Source: DTU018 sp029550685 (GTDB lineage: Bacteria > Bacillota > Syntrophomonadia > Syntrophomonadales > Syntrophomonadaceae). Taken from it: a stretch of 11,848 nt of DNA. Positions 1 to 7,388 of the stretch are shown piece after piece (position 1 is the first letter of the stretch; the number at the start of each line of letters is the position of its first letter). A model generated the notes under the pieces. The model did not search any database. It was not told where the DNA came from and worked only from the letters and a program-made list of their open reading frames with translations. The stretch is taken from contig DAONVO010000069.1 of assembly GCA_035412805.1 (NCBI GenBank), positions 1-11,848 of the forward strand. Direction: 5' to 3'. A program made the position numbers and the translations under genes.

Positions 1-249
1 CTCGTTCCGGGACTCCTCGCCTGCAACACATCGGCTTACTTCGGTGCGAAGCGGACCACTCGGAATTCGGCATCCATGCACTCAGTCCTCGCTGCTCGAA
101 ACGTCCTGTTTCTCGCTCCGCTTCGCAGCCCTCAGTTTCGCCGTGGGTTGCAACGGCTCGTCGTAGTCACTCGCCCGGCTAATACCCCTGCTCAAGCCGT
201 ACCCGATGTTTTCGTCCATCGTGGTCTGCACCACAAGTGATAATTGCTG
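1..249. repeat. Long dispersed repeat R1, left copy (cut by window start)
   Basis: This copy aligns with 7389-7639 in the same orientation. I count about 22 differences over 251 aligned positions, roughly 91% identity. Positions 11-91 are identical to 7399-7479. The repeat is rich in short inverted repeats. CTTCG/CGAAG pair at 39-51 around GTG, and GAAAC/GTTTC pair at 98-112. A CGATG/CATCG hairpin lies near 204-221. The similarity begins at the first base of the window, so the repeat probably extends further left. Open frames across it are short and look incidental. No transposase, RT or other protein remnant is recognisable, so it looks like a non-coding, non-autonomous repeat family. Confidence 0.85.
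157..200. repeat. Inverted arm X inside R1 left copy
   Basis: The reverse complement of this 44-nt stretch matches 524-566, with about 40 identical positions and a few small indels. An uninterrupted 17-nt block (TTAGCCGGGCGAGTGAC in the 540-556 arm) and a 9-nt block lie within the match. The two arms enclose about 320 nt that include the structured block at 330-500. A transcript across the region could therefore close into one long stem. Confidence 0.75.
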
Positions 250-329
250 TGAAAATAACCTGTTACAAAAATAGTAGTGTGACAGTAGGTTTGCCATGAG
301 CACCTTGGTGGAGGAGTCCGATATAGCCG

Positions 330-500
330 GTGAAGGGGGGCGAGGGACAGGATGTCCGTAAGAGGGCTATCAAACAGGATGTTTGTTTAGCCCGGTACCC
401 CCTGAGACGCACATCGAGCCGTTTACTATATCGTGACGACGGAACAGGTGCGAAGGGCAACCTACTGGCAACTAAGAGTTCCTGCAAGGAACGTGGCAAT
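330..500 (+). ncRNA. Candidate structured RNA or DNA-hairpin block, unassigned
   Basis: There is no credible gene here, but there is dense foldable structure. AGGGGG at 334-339 pairs with CCCCCT at 398-403. That stem encloses two hairpins, both with a GGA loop: 345-357 (GGACA/TGTCC) and 364-393 (GGGCTA and CAAACA pairing with TGTTTG and TAGCCC). Together they form a three-way junction. Further hairpins follow at 446-463 (AGGT-GC/GC-ACCT with one bulged A) and 478-492 (GTTCCT/AGGAAC, GCA loop). The block is absent from the second repeat copy at 7262-7640. It lies upstream of dnaE on the same strand, so it could be a leader or an inserted RNA element. A HEARO/omega-RNA-like element is one possibility that I cannot confirm. 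Strand is assumed. Confidence 0.4.
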
Positions 501-566
501 CTCTATGCCGCTCTGCGCTAACCACGGCTTTGCAGGGGGTTAGCCGGGCGAGTGACGTACGACGAG
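492..566. repeat. Repeat module R2 with inverted arm X', left copy
   Basis: Positions 492-548 match 7312-7369 at roughly 83% identity in the same orientation. The shared core is TCTGCGCTAACCACGGCTT. Positions 524-566 are the inverted partner of 157-200. The module ends about 60 bases before the dnaE start, so any dnaE promoter must lie in or very near repeat DNA. Confidence 0.7.
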
Positions 567-629
567 ACCGAAGGGAACATCAGTGGTACCCGAAGGGTGC
601 GATGACGCATATAAGATGGTGGTGAAAAA

Positions 630-3600
630 ATGGGTTTCGTTCACCTGCATACCCATAGCCCTTTTTCCTTCCTGGATGGGGCCAGTTCCATTGAAGCTTT
701 GGTAGAGCGGGCTGCCCAGCTGGATATGCCTGCCTTGGCCATAACTGACCATAACAATGTTTCTGCAGCGGTTAAATTCCACCAGATTGCTTCCCGGGCA
801 GGTATCAAACCCATCCAGGGAACGGAAGCGGAGCTTCCCGGAGGTTATCACCTGACTTTAATCGCCTGCAGTCCCCGGGGATACACTTCCCTGTGCCGCC
901 TGCTGACCCGCAGTCATCTTTCCCATCCCCGGGGCAATCCCTGCCTGGACCCCGACTGGCTGGCAGAGGCAGAAGATGTCCTGGTACTATCCGGCTGTCG
1001 GCAGGGACAAATTCCGGCTCTTATTTTAAAGGGGCACTACCAGGAAGCCCTGGAGTGTGCCCGCCATTACCGGGATATATTAGGCAAAGAAAACTTCTAT
1101 ATAGAAATTCAGGATACCCTGCTGCCAGGTAATCAATCTCTCAACCAGAGACTTATGCAGCTGGCTGACTACCTGGATCTGGAACCGGTAGCTACCAATA
1201 ATGCTCACTATGCTGATCGCCAAGATTTCATGATTCACGATTTGCTAACCTGTGTAAAGCACCTGCTGCGCATAGACGCCGTTCACCCCGCCCGTCCCCT
1301 CAACGCCGAACAATACTTAAAATCCGGTGCTGCCATGGAGGAACGCTTTCACTTTTGCCCCCGGTCTCTGGCTAATGCTGCGTTCATTGCTGAACAATGC
1401 CAGGAAGTTTTAAGCAGCGCTCAGGTGCATTTCCCCCGTTTTGCTTCCCCACCCGGGGGAAGTGCCATTGGTTACCTGCGTTCCCTTTGTTATGCCGGGG
1501 CCCGGGAACGCTACGGGAAAATATCGCCTGATGTGCAGCAGCGCCTGGATTATGAACTGGGAATTATTGAACAGATGGGGTTTGCTGACTATTTTCTTCT
1601 GGTATGGGATCTGGCCCAGTTTGCCCGCCGCCAGGGTATCCGTTATGCCGGCCGGGGCTCGGCGGCCGACTCCCTGGTGGCCTACTGCCTTTATATATGT
1701 GATGTGGATGCCTTGAATAGAGGGCTCCTGTTTGAACGCTTCATGAGCCCGGAACGCTCCCAGCTGCCGGATATTGATATCGATTTTGAAGCCCGTTACC
1801 GGGACCGGGTTATCGACTATGTTTATAAAACTTACGGATCAGAACAAGTGGCCCGGGTAGCTACTTATAACACCTTTAAGGCCCGCTCAGCAGTGAGGGA
1901 TATCGGCAAGGTACTGGGGTTTGCTGAGGAGGAATTAAGCAGGATCGCCAAGAGTCTGCCCCACACTTACGCCGACCGCATCCGCGGTGTCCTTGATCTT
2001 CTGCCCGAGCTGCAGGATAGCCCCCTAAAAGAGCAGCGTTTTCAGCTGCTCCTGGATGTATGTGAACATATAGCTGGATTTCCGCGTTTTCTGAGCACTC
2101 ACCTGGGAGGTCTGGTGATCAGCGATGTTCCCTTGACTAATTTTACTCCTCTGCAAAAATCAGCCCTAGGGCCTGTTATTACCCAGTTTGATAAAGATGA
2201 TGTGGAAGCTATGGGCCTGGTAAAACTTGACCTGCTGTCTCTGAGAACCCTGTCAGTGGTTCAGGATACCGTTCAGCAGATCCGCAAGACGGGTACCCCT
2301 TTGGATTATGATCGTATCAGCCTGGAAGACAAGTCAACTTATGAAATGATTAGTCAGGGAGAAACCATCGGGGTTTTTCAGTTGGAAAGCCCGGCTCAAC
2401 GGGCCCTGCAAACCCGCTTGGGCGCCAACCATATGGAAGATATTGTAGCCAGTATGGCCTTAATCCGGCCCGGCCCCATCAAAGGTAACATGGTTGACCC
2501 TTATATCAGGCGACGCCAGGGGCAGGAAGAAATAACCTACCTGCACCCGCTGCTGAAACCAATTCTGGAAAAAACCTATGGAGTAATACTTTTTCAGGAG
2601 CAGGTAATTGAGATTGCCATTGCTATTGCCGGTTTTACTCCTGGAGAAGCTGATCAGCTGCGGCGGGTTATGACCCATGCTCGTTCCCAGCGGGTAATGG
2701 AAGAAATCGGTCATCATTTTGTGCATAAGGCCATCCTCAATGGCATTGAGCCCCAAGTGGCCGAGTCCATATTCGCCTGCATAGCCGGCTATGCCAGCTA
2801 TGGATTTTGTGAAGCCCATGCCGCCGCTTTTGCCAATACCAGCTATAAGACTGCCTATCTTATCAAACATTATCCGGCCCAGTATTTTGCGGCCTTGTTA
2901 AATCACCAGCCCCTGGGATATTACCCTCCTCATGTAATTGCTACGGAAGCACGACGGCGCGGGTTAAGACTTTTGCCGGTGGACATAAATGAAAGTAAAA
3001 CCGACTGCCAGGCCGAATCGGCAGCGGCTATCCGAATCGGCCTAAAGCTGATTAAAGGAATAAGCCGCTCCACCTTAGATTCGATTCACCAGGAGCAGGA
3101 ACTGGGTCTCTTTTCTTCAGCCGCTGATTTTATCAAAAGAATTGCTCCTCCCCGGGATGAGGCCGAAAACATAATTAAATGCGGGGCTCTGGACAGATTG
3201 TATCCTAACCGGCGCGAACTTCTGTCTTTCCTTCCCTATTTGGAATCAGCAGAGAATCTTCTGTTTGCTGGCAGCCTTCCACCTGCCGGTACTATTACTG
3301 ACTTTTCTCCCCAGGAGAAGCGCTTAATGGAACGGGAACTACTGGGATTGGATATACAAGAGCACTTTTTGGCTTTCCTGCGCCCCTGGCTGCAGCAGCA
3401 AAAGATCATGTCATCCCAGGAATTGCACTCCCTGGAATCAGGTTGTTGCGTACAGACAGCCGGTTTACTGGTTCATCCTCACCGTCCGCCCACTCGCAGC
3501 GGCAGAATAACAGTTTTTTTTGCTCTGGAGGATGAATGGGGGCTAACTGATGTAACTATGTTTGAAGATGTATATAAGCAATACGGAGGTGAGATATTTA

Positions 3601-3725
3601 ACCCTTCAGAAGGAGTGGTATTGGTGAGAGGAAAGCTGCAGAGAAAAGGCCGGGGCTTAACTATTATAGCTGATCAGGTAAAGCGCCTTCCCATGATTTC
3701 CATAAAGAAATCCATAAAGAAATAG
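630..3725 (+). CDS. dnaE: C-family DNA polymerase III alpha subunit, short DnaE2/ImuC-like
   Basis: This is a template-directed DNA polymerase acting in the cytoplasm on the nucleoid. At 1031 aa it is shorter than a replicative DnaE (about 1160 aa). An N-terminal PHP domain starts with HLHTH at 5-9, followed by ITDHNN at 38-43 and NNAHY at 190-194. The palm has GRGSAADS at 341-348, PDIDIDF at 380-386 (catalytic aspartates) and a third aspartate at D534 in KLDLLSLRT. Later come GFCEAHAAAFA near 725-735 and LLNHQPLGYY near 757-766. A C-terminal OB fold spans about 940-1020. The LLN-QP-G-Y motif and the length favour the error-prone DnaE2/ImuC branch, although no imuA or imuB is nearby. A stop codon at 612-614 bounds the start upstream. 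The RBS is weak (GGTGGTG, 618-624). No intact clamp-binding motif is obvious at the C-terminus. I am sure of the family and less sure of the subfamily. Confidence 0.93.
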   Translation: MGFVHLHTHSPFSFLDGASSIEALVERAAQLDMPALAITDHNNVSAAVKFHQIASRAGIKPIQGTEAELPGGYHLTLIACSPRGYTSLCRLLTRSHLSHPRGNPCLDPDWLAEAEDVLVLSGCRQGQIPALILKGHYQEALECARHYRDILGKENFYIEIQDTLLPGNQSLNQRLMQLADYLDLEPVATNNAHYADRQDFMIHDLLTCVKHLLRIDAVHPARPLNAEQYLKSGAAMEERFHFCPRSLANAAFIAEQCQEVLSSAQVHFPRFASPPGGSAIGYLRSLCYAGARERYGKISPDVQQRLDYELGIIEQMGFADYFLLVWDLAQFARRQGIRYAGRGSAADSLVAYCLYICDVDALNRGLLFERFMSPERSQLPDIDIDFEARYRDRVIDYVYKTYGSEQVARVATYNTFKARSAVRDIGKVLGFAEEELSRIAKSLPHTYADRIRGVLDLLPELQDSPLKEQRFQLLLDVCEHIAGFPRFLSTHLGGLVISDVPLTNFTPLQKSALGPVITQFDKDDVEAMGLVKLDLLSLRTLSVVQDTVQQIRKTGTPLDYDRISLEDKSTYEMISQGETIGVFQLESPAQRALQTRLGANHMEDIVASMALIRPGPIKGNMVDPYIRRRQGQEEITYLHPLLKPILEKTYGVILFQEQVIEIAIAIAGFTPGEADQLRRVMTHARSQRVMEEIGHHFVHKAILNGIEPQVAESIFACIAGYASYGFCEAHAAAFANTSYKTAYLIKHYPAQYFAALLNHQPLGYYPPHVIATEARRRGLRLLPVDINESKTDCQAESAAAIRIGLKLIKGISRSTLDSIHQEQELGLFSSAADFIKRIAPPRDEAENIIKCGALDRLYPNRRELLSFLPYLESAENLLFAGSLPPAGTITDFSPQEKRLMERELLGLDIQEHFLAFLRPWLQQQKIMSSQELHSLESGCCVQTAGLLVHPHRPPTRSGRITVFFALEDEWGLTDVTMFEDVYKQYGGEIFNPSEGVVLVRGKLQRKGRGLTIIADQVKRLPMISIKKSIKK

Positions 3726-3748
3726 GAGGTATGCATTTCATACCTCCT
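3724..3748. terminator. Hairpin between convergent dnaE and hup
   Basis: A perfect 10-bp stem, AGGAGGTATG with CATACCTCCT, has a 5-nt CATTT loop. It overlaps the dnaE stop codon. The T-tract is weak on the plus side (TTGGGTTTT) and weak on the minus side (ATTTCTTTA). It probably serves as a bidirectional terminator for two genes that converge here. Confidence 0.6.
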
Positions 3749-3776
3749 TGGGTTTTCAGTCCAAACCATAAGCAGC

Positions 3777-4106
3777 TTATTTTTTCTTAGCGGCTTTTTT
3801 CTTAGCAGCAGCTTTAGGAGCTGCCTTCTTTTCAGCTGCGACAGCTTCTTTCAAAGATTTGCCAGGTTTAAAAGCGGGGACTTTTGTGGCAGGAACTTTG
3901 ATTTCCTGTCCAGTGGCCGGGCTGATGACCTTTCTTTCCTTCCGGTCACGAACCTCAAAGCTACCGAACCCAATGATCTGCACCTTGTCACCTTTGGCCA
4001 GAGCCTGCTGAACAGTTTCCACCAGGGCATCAAGTGCTTTGGCTGCATCCTTTTGAGTGATCTCAGCCTTCTCTGCTAACGCTTTGACAAGTTCCGATTT
4101 GTTCAC
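3777..4106 (-). CDS. hup: HU-type nucleoid protein with lysine/alanine tail
   Basis: This is a small, basic, dimeric DNA-bending protein of the nucleoid. Residues 1-90 are a standard HU domain. They include the helical N-terminus, GFGSFEVR at 46-53, the arm with SPATG at 62-66 (containing the DNA-intercalating proline) and the closing PAFKPGKSLKEAV. Most HU proteins end there at about 90 aa. This one adds an 18-residue tail (92-109) with nine lysines plus alanines and a proline, resembling eukaryotic H1 or mycobacterial HupB tails. The start codon is GTG, with RBS GGGAGG (4115-4120) eight bases upstream. An ATG just before it runs straight into a stop codon. The gene stands alone and converges on dnaE. 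Confidence 0.95.
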   Translation of the reverse strand: MNKSELVKALAEKAEITQKDAAKALDALVETVQQALAKGDKVQIIGFGSFEVRDRKERKVISPATGQEIKVPATKVPAFKPGKSLKEAVAAEKKAAPKAAAKKKAAKKK

Positions 4107-4131
4107 TACATAGTCCTCCCTTTACAGTGAA

Positions 4132-4159
4132 ATTAAAAACCATAGATAACTTTCCCCAA
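4132..4159 (-). promoter_or_regulatory. Possible hup promoter
   Basis: On the minus strand a -35-like TTGGGG (4154-4159) is followed, 16 bases on, by a -10-like TTTAAT (4132-4137). This lies about 26 bases upstream of the GTG start. The -35 match is poor, so this is only a candidate. Confidence 0.25.
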
Positions 4160-4312
4160 AAAAACGGGAATTCCTGCTGTTAAACTAAAAATTTTGCAAT
4201 ATTTTTTACTAATCCGGTGGTTTGGTTCCAATACTTAAATTCTTCCATTTTATTGAAGCTTTTATTCATAGTCCATAGATACGGGACTTTAATAAATATA
4301 TTTCCCCAAAAA
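4140..4312. repeat. Duplicated short motif pair upstream of hup
   Basis: The 219-base gap between hup and the HD-GYP gene is AT-rich and holds no gene. Two motifs occur twice, in the same order and orientation. CCATAGATA occurs at 4140-4148 and 4273-4281. TTTCCCCAAAAA occurs at 4151-4162 and 4301-4312. The spacing between the two motifs is 2 bases in one copy and 19 in the other. They could be protein-binding sites or a decayed duplication. Confidence 0.5.
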
Positions 4313-4325
4313 GGCGGTAAATACG

Positions 4326-5351
4326 CTAATCAATAACTTCTTGAATAAAAATACTCCGATCGGTAGCCAGATTATAAAACTTATCATCTACCATAACAAT
4401 AGGCCGGGTAGGTTGGCCAGGATCAACGAAAATAACAATTCCTTTTTCATTATTGGAGAGGCGCACCTGGTTGCCTACATAGAAATTGGCGACTTTATCA
4501 TAGAATACTTTGGTAACCCGCGGATCCAAGCGTCCAAAGGATTCCTCCCATAATATTTCGGCAGCAGTATAGGGAGAGGAACGAGCCGAATAAACCCGAT
4601 CAGAGGTAATAGCATCATAAACATCAGCCACAGCGGTAACCGCAGCATAAAAGGGGATATTGTATCCTTTGATACCCATGGGATAGCCGGTGCCATCAGC
4701 CCTTTCATGATGCATCAGAGCCGCATTGGCAATTTCATTGGAGAAAGCTCCGCTCTGCACAATTAAATCATATCCCAGCATGGTATGCTTCTTAACTTCC
4801 TCATATTCCTCATCCGTAAGGCGATCCGGTTTGCTTAAGATAGCTTCGTCAATATGTACTTTGCCTATATCATGCAGAAGTCCGGCTGTGCCCAGTTCCT
4901 TGATCTCCTTCTCATCACACTGCATCCAGCGACCGATCAGGATGCACAATAAGGACACATTTACCGAATGGGTAAATAAATAATCATCCTTATCCTTCAT
5001 TAAGCGCATCTGCCGGAACAGGTCATTTTCATCAAACACCTGCAGAAACAGCATCTCGGTAGTTCTTTTTATATCTTCAACATCCAGCGGTTTACCCAGT
5101 TTTGCCTCCAGCATAAAGCTTTTAACTACTTGCAAGGAATCAACATAAACGTCAGCAAATGGTTTGCCGCTTTTGGGCTTGGGTCGGGAATCCATAATAA
5201 AAATTTCCTCTATACCCCGCGCCGCAAAATGATCTAAATGTTCCTGACTAATAACCGTTCCCTTGGGCAGCAGAAGTTGCGAATCATAACTATAGATATC
5301 CTTACCCAAACGAGCTCCCGGTTTTAGATTGCTGACCTTTATCCGTAGCAA
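4326..5351 (-). CDS. HD-GYP domain protein, probable cyclic-di-GMP phosphodiesterase
   Basis: The predicted role is hydrolysis of the second messenger cyclic di-GMP at a metal centre in the cytosol. The 341-aa protein has three parts. An N-terminal module (about 1-55) has the LKPGARLGKDIY and LLLPKGTVI motifs common before HD-GYP domains in Firmicutes. The HD-GYP core spans about 120-285, with H128, HDIGK at 160-164, H189, the diagnostic HHERADGTGYP at 214-224 and ADVYDAITSDR at 242-252. A C-terminal module (about 290-341) has a YVGNQVRLSN start. All expected metal residues appear present. No membrane segment or receiver domain is visible, so its input signal is unknown. The start is probably TTG, with only a GTGGGGG-like RBS, and is less certain than the rest. 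It lies 77 bases after nif3 and may be co-transcribed with it. Confidence 0.9.
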   Translation of the reverse strand: MLRIKVSNLKPGARLGKDIYSYDSQLLLPKGTVISQEHLDHFAARGIEEIFIMDSRPKPKSGKPFADVYVDSLQVVKSFMLEAKLGKPLDVEDIKRTTEMLFLQVFDENDLFRQMRLMKDKDDYLFTHSVNVSLLCILIGRWMQCDEKEIKELGTAGLLHDIGKVHIDEAILSKPDRLTDEEYEEVKKHTMLGYDLIVQSGAFSNEIANAALMHHERADGTGYPMGIKGYNIPFYAAVTAVADVYDAITSDRVYSARSSPYTAAEILWEESFGRLDPRVTKVFYDKVANFYVGNQVRLSNNEKGIVIFVDPGQPTRPIVMVDDKFYNLATDRSIFIQEVID

Positions 5352-5428
5352 AAGGCAACCCCCACTTCTGTTTCTTATTGTTTTGCATTTCTACATGTTC
5401 TCAGCATGTTCCTGCTTTTTCCTGTCTT

Positions 5429-6553
5429 TTATTCAAGATATGTCCAGGCGGGAGTCATTAAGATAGGAATATAGTCAACTTGCCATCCGGCCTGAGCACT
5501 CTCTTTAGCTAATATCTGGCATACCTCCTGAACTATTAGTTCTTCAGTAGCCTGATGACCGGCATCAATCACTGCCAATCCCAGAGCTGCAGCCTCCCGG
5601 GCTTCATGATATTTTAAATCCCCAGTAATCAGTACATCAGCTTGTCCGGCAATTTCATTGATAAAACTGGCTCCAGAACCACTTACCACCGCCACCTTCT
5701 GGACTAAACTATTTTTTTCTCCCACTATGCGTAGGGCAGGCAAAGACAGTTTGATTTGCACCTGTTCGGCCAGCTGTCCTAAAGGGATGGCTTGCGGTAG
5801 GTTTCCTTTTCTTCCCGGGCTAAACATGATCCCTTGATTTTCCAGTTTATATAGGTCATATGCCACTTCTTCATAGGGGTGGGCTTGCAGCATGGCATCA
5901 ATCACGGCTTTTAAGAGATGCTGGGGGCATATAGTTTCCAATCGAGCTTCCTCTACCTCTTCTAGCTGGCCGATCTGACCTATAAAAGGATCTGTATCCT
6001 CACCAGGTTTGAATGTTCCTATCCCGGTAGCCCTGAAGGTACAGTCAGAATATTTACCAATAAATCCTGCTCCTGCTCGGCTTACTGCCTCTCGCACCTC
6101 ATTTATGTGAGTCAGCGGTACAAAAACTACCAGTTTGTATAATGACTCCCTGTGCCCGGCAGTTCTCAGGGGCAGAGGCTCAATATCTATTAATCCTATG
6201 GTCTCAGCCAGCAGTTGATTCACTCCCCTGGAAGCATTGTCCAAATTGGTATGGGCTGTGTATAGGCTGATATCGGCCATTATCAGCTTACGAATCAGAC
6301 TTCCCACCGGCGAATCAACTTTAATGCTGGGCAAAGCTTTAAAAATCAGAGGATGGTGAGTTATAATCAAGTCGGCATTCTCCTGCCAGGCTCGATCCAA
6401 AACCTGATGGTCCAGTTCTAAAGCTACCACTACTTTAGAGACTTCACGTCCCATTGATCCTACCTGTAACCCGACATTATCCCACTTTTCAGCCAGATTT
6501 ACGGGATAATGTTTTTCCAAGAGCTTCACGATATCTTTTACCCGGATTTTCAT
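5429..6553 (-). CDS. Nif3-like dinuclear metal-centre protein (YqfO type)
   Basis: This belongs to the Nif3/DUF34 family, annotated in some databases as GTP cyclohydrolase I type 2. The physiological role is not settled. At 374 aa it is the long YqfO form, in which an extra alpha/beta domain (about 130-240) interrupts the Nif3 core. Metal-ligand motifs are visible: THHP at 65-68, HTNLD at 101-105, GDLKYHE at 311-317, and GHQATEE at 332-338. The ATG start overlaps the trmK stop as ATGA, indicating translational coupling. The trmK-nif3 pairing is the same as yqfN-yqfO in Bacillus subtilis, so its work may be linked to tRNA or general housekeeping. The protein looks intact. Confidence 0.93.
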   Translation of the reverse strand: MKIRVKDIVKLLEKHYPVNLAEKWDNVGLQVGSMGREVSKVVVALELDHQVLDRAWQENADLIITHHPLIFKALPSIKVDSPVGSLIRKLIMADISLYTAHTNLDNASRGVNQLLAETIGLIDIEPLPLRTAGHRESLYKLVVFVPLTHINEVREAVSRAGAGFIGKYSDCTFRATGIGTFKPGEDTDPFIGQIGQLEEVEEARLETICPQHLLKAVIDAMLQAHPYEEVAYDLYKLENQGIMFSPGRKGNLPQAIPLGQLAEQVQIKLSLPALRIVGEKNSLVQKVAVVSGSGASFINEIAGQADVLITGDLKYHEAREAAALGLAVIDAGHQATEELIVQEVCQILAKESAQAGWQVDYIPILMTPAWTYLE

Positions 6554-7218
6554 TTTAAAAATACCTCCAATTCCCTTAGCTTATCTTCCACTTCCGTTAA
6601 CAGTTCGCGGTTGGGGCGGGTTTTGCTTTGCAGCAGGCTGTCCCGGAGATGTTTATATTTTTTTTGCAACTGTTGGCGGTAGACCTGCGCTAATGGGTCA
6701 GCTTGGCGGAGCAAGATTGGTCCTGCCTCAATCTCCAGCGGTGTGAGATGGTAAGGGTGGTTCCCTGGAATTACCTCTATAATGATAAAAAGACGCCGGT
6801 TTTGCCAAACCAGTCTTTCTTCCCTTATTTCCCATCCCTGATGGGCCAATATTCTGCGCAGGACACCCGGCCGGCTCATGGGCTGTAATACGAAACGGGA
6901 AAAACTGCCGGATTTTACCCAATCATGGCTGAGGATCTTAGCAATGGTTTCCCCTCCCATGCCAGCCACAATTATATTGGTTACCTCCCCGGCCATCAGA
7001 GGCTGCAAACCATCTCCCTGCCGTACCTCAATCCGGTTAGCATAGGGGCTGTCATTAACTGCCTTGCACAGTCTCTGGTAAGGGCCGTCCCCCAATTCCG
7101 TGGCAATCACCCGGGGAGCAATTTGTTTATCTACGAGATACATAGCCAGGAGGGCATGGTCGGCACCTATATCAGCGGCTGGTTGTCCTGGTACAAGCAG
7201 TCCGGCTATAATATGCAA
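6550..7218 (-). CDS. trmK: tRNA (adenine-22-N1)-methyltransferase TrmK
   Basis: This enzyme transfers a methyl group from S-adenosylmethionine to N1 of A22 in bacterial tRNAs. The Rossmann-type SAM site is visible: ADIGADHA at 15-22, GDGL at 68-71 and AGMGGE at 85-90. A lysine- and leucine-rich C-terminal helical segment (about 175-222) matches the family's coiled-coil tail. The given start is a TTG. The strong RBS AGGAGGG (7235-7241) lies 16 bases upstream of it, which is too far. An in-frame CTG at 7225-7227 is 7 bases from the RBS and adds LER, giving the LxRL family start. The true start may therefore be CTG at 7227. It is the first gene before nif3 and lies just inside the repeat mosaic. 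Confidence 0.92.
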   Translation of the reverse strand: MHIIAGLLVPGQPAADIGADHALLAMYLVDKQIAPRVIATELGDGPYQRLCKAVNDSPYANRIEVRQGDGLQPLMAGEVTNIIVAGMGGETIAKILSHDWVKSGSFSRFVLQPMSRPGVLRRILAHQGWEIREERLVWQNRRLFIIIEVIPGNHPYHLTPLEIEAGPILLRQADPLAQVYRQQLQKKYKHLRDSLLQSKTRPNRELLTEVEDKLRELEVFLK

Positions 7219-7279
7219 ACGTTCCAGGGCTATTCCCTCCTGTAATTTCTGCGAAAACTGTCCTCGCGTTAGTGCAAAA

Positions 7280-7320
7280 GACAGCTATACTGTCATCGCG
7301 AGTGCGTAGCGCGTGGCGAT
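7280..7320. repeat. Palindromic hairpin unit next to R2
   Basis: GACAG/CTGTC pair at 7280-7294 around CTATA. Next to it, ATCGC (from 7295) pairs with GCGAT (7316-7320) around an inner GCG-TAG-CGC hairpin. Small palindromes of this TCATCGCGAG...GGCGATC style are common dispersed elements in bacterial genomes. The left repeat copy keeps only the right half (GTGGCAATC at 493-501). Confidence 0.5.
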
Positions 7321-7388
7321 CTCTATGTCCATCTGCGCTAACCACGGCTTAGCAGTACTGTTAGCCGGGATGCAGGAGTATTAGCCGG
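7312..7388. repeat. Repeat module R2 with inverted arm, right copy
   Basis: Positions 7312-7369 match 492-548 at roughly 83%. Positions 7372-7388 (GCAGGAGTATTAGCCGG) are the inverted partner of 7564-7580, with 15 of 17 positions matching. In this copy R2 precedes R1, while in the left copy it follows, so the modules have been shuffled. Confidence 0.65.

Noticed and set aside
82..303. 73-aa minus-strand frame in the left repeat
   Set aside because: It lies wholly in repeat DNA, has no RBS or domain, and its frame is not kept over the full length in the second copy. The residue similarity between copies reflects DNA similarity.
330..521. 63-aa plus-strand frame over the hairpin block
   Set aside because: The strong nested hairpins explain the sequence better than coding does; there is no RBS or recognisable domain.
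1..566. CRISPR array
   Set aside because: The repeats are long, unevenly spaced and mosaic. There are no regular short repeats with unique spacers.
1..629. Group II intron or retron
   Set aside because: I found no reverse transcriptase frame and no recognisable intron 5' end or domain V.
2460..2870. 136-aa minus-strand frame inside dnaE
   Set aside because: It is a shadow of the polymerase gene, which is supported by clear motifs in its own frame.
5385..5412. GAACATG direct repeat as a LexA-type operator before the HD-GYP gene
   Set aside because: It is a direct repeat of GAACATG on the minus strand and does not fit the palindromic Firmicute LexA consensus.
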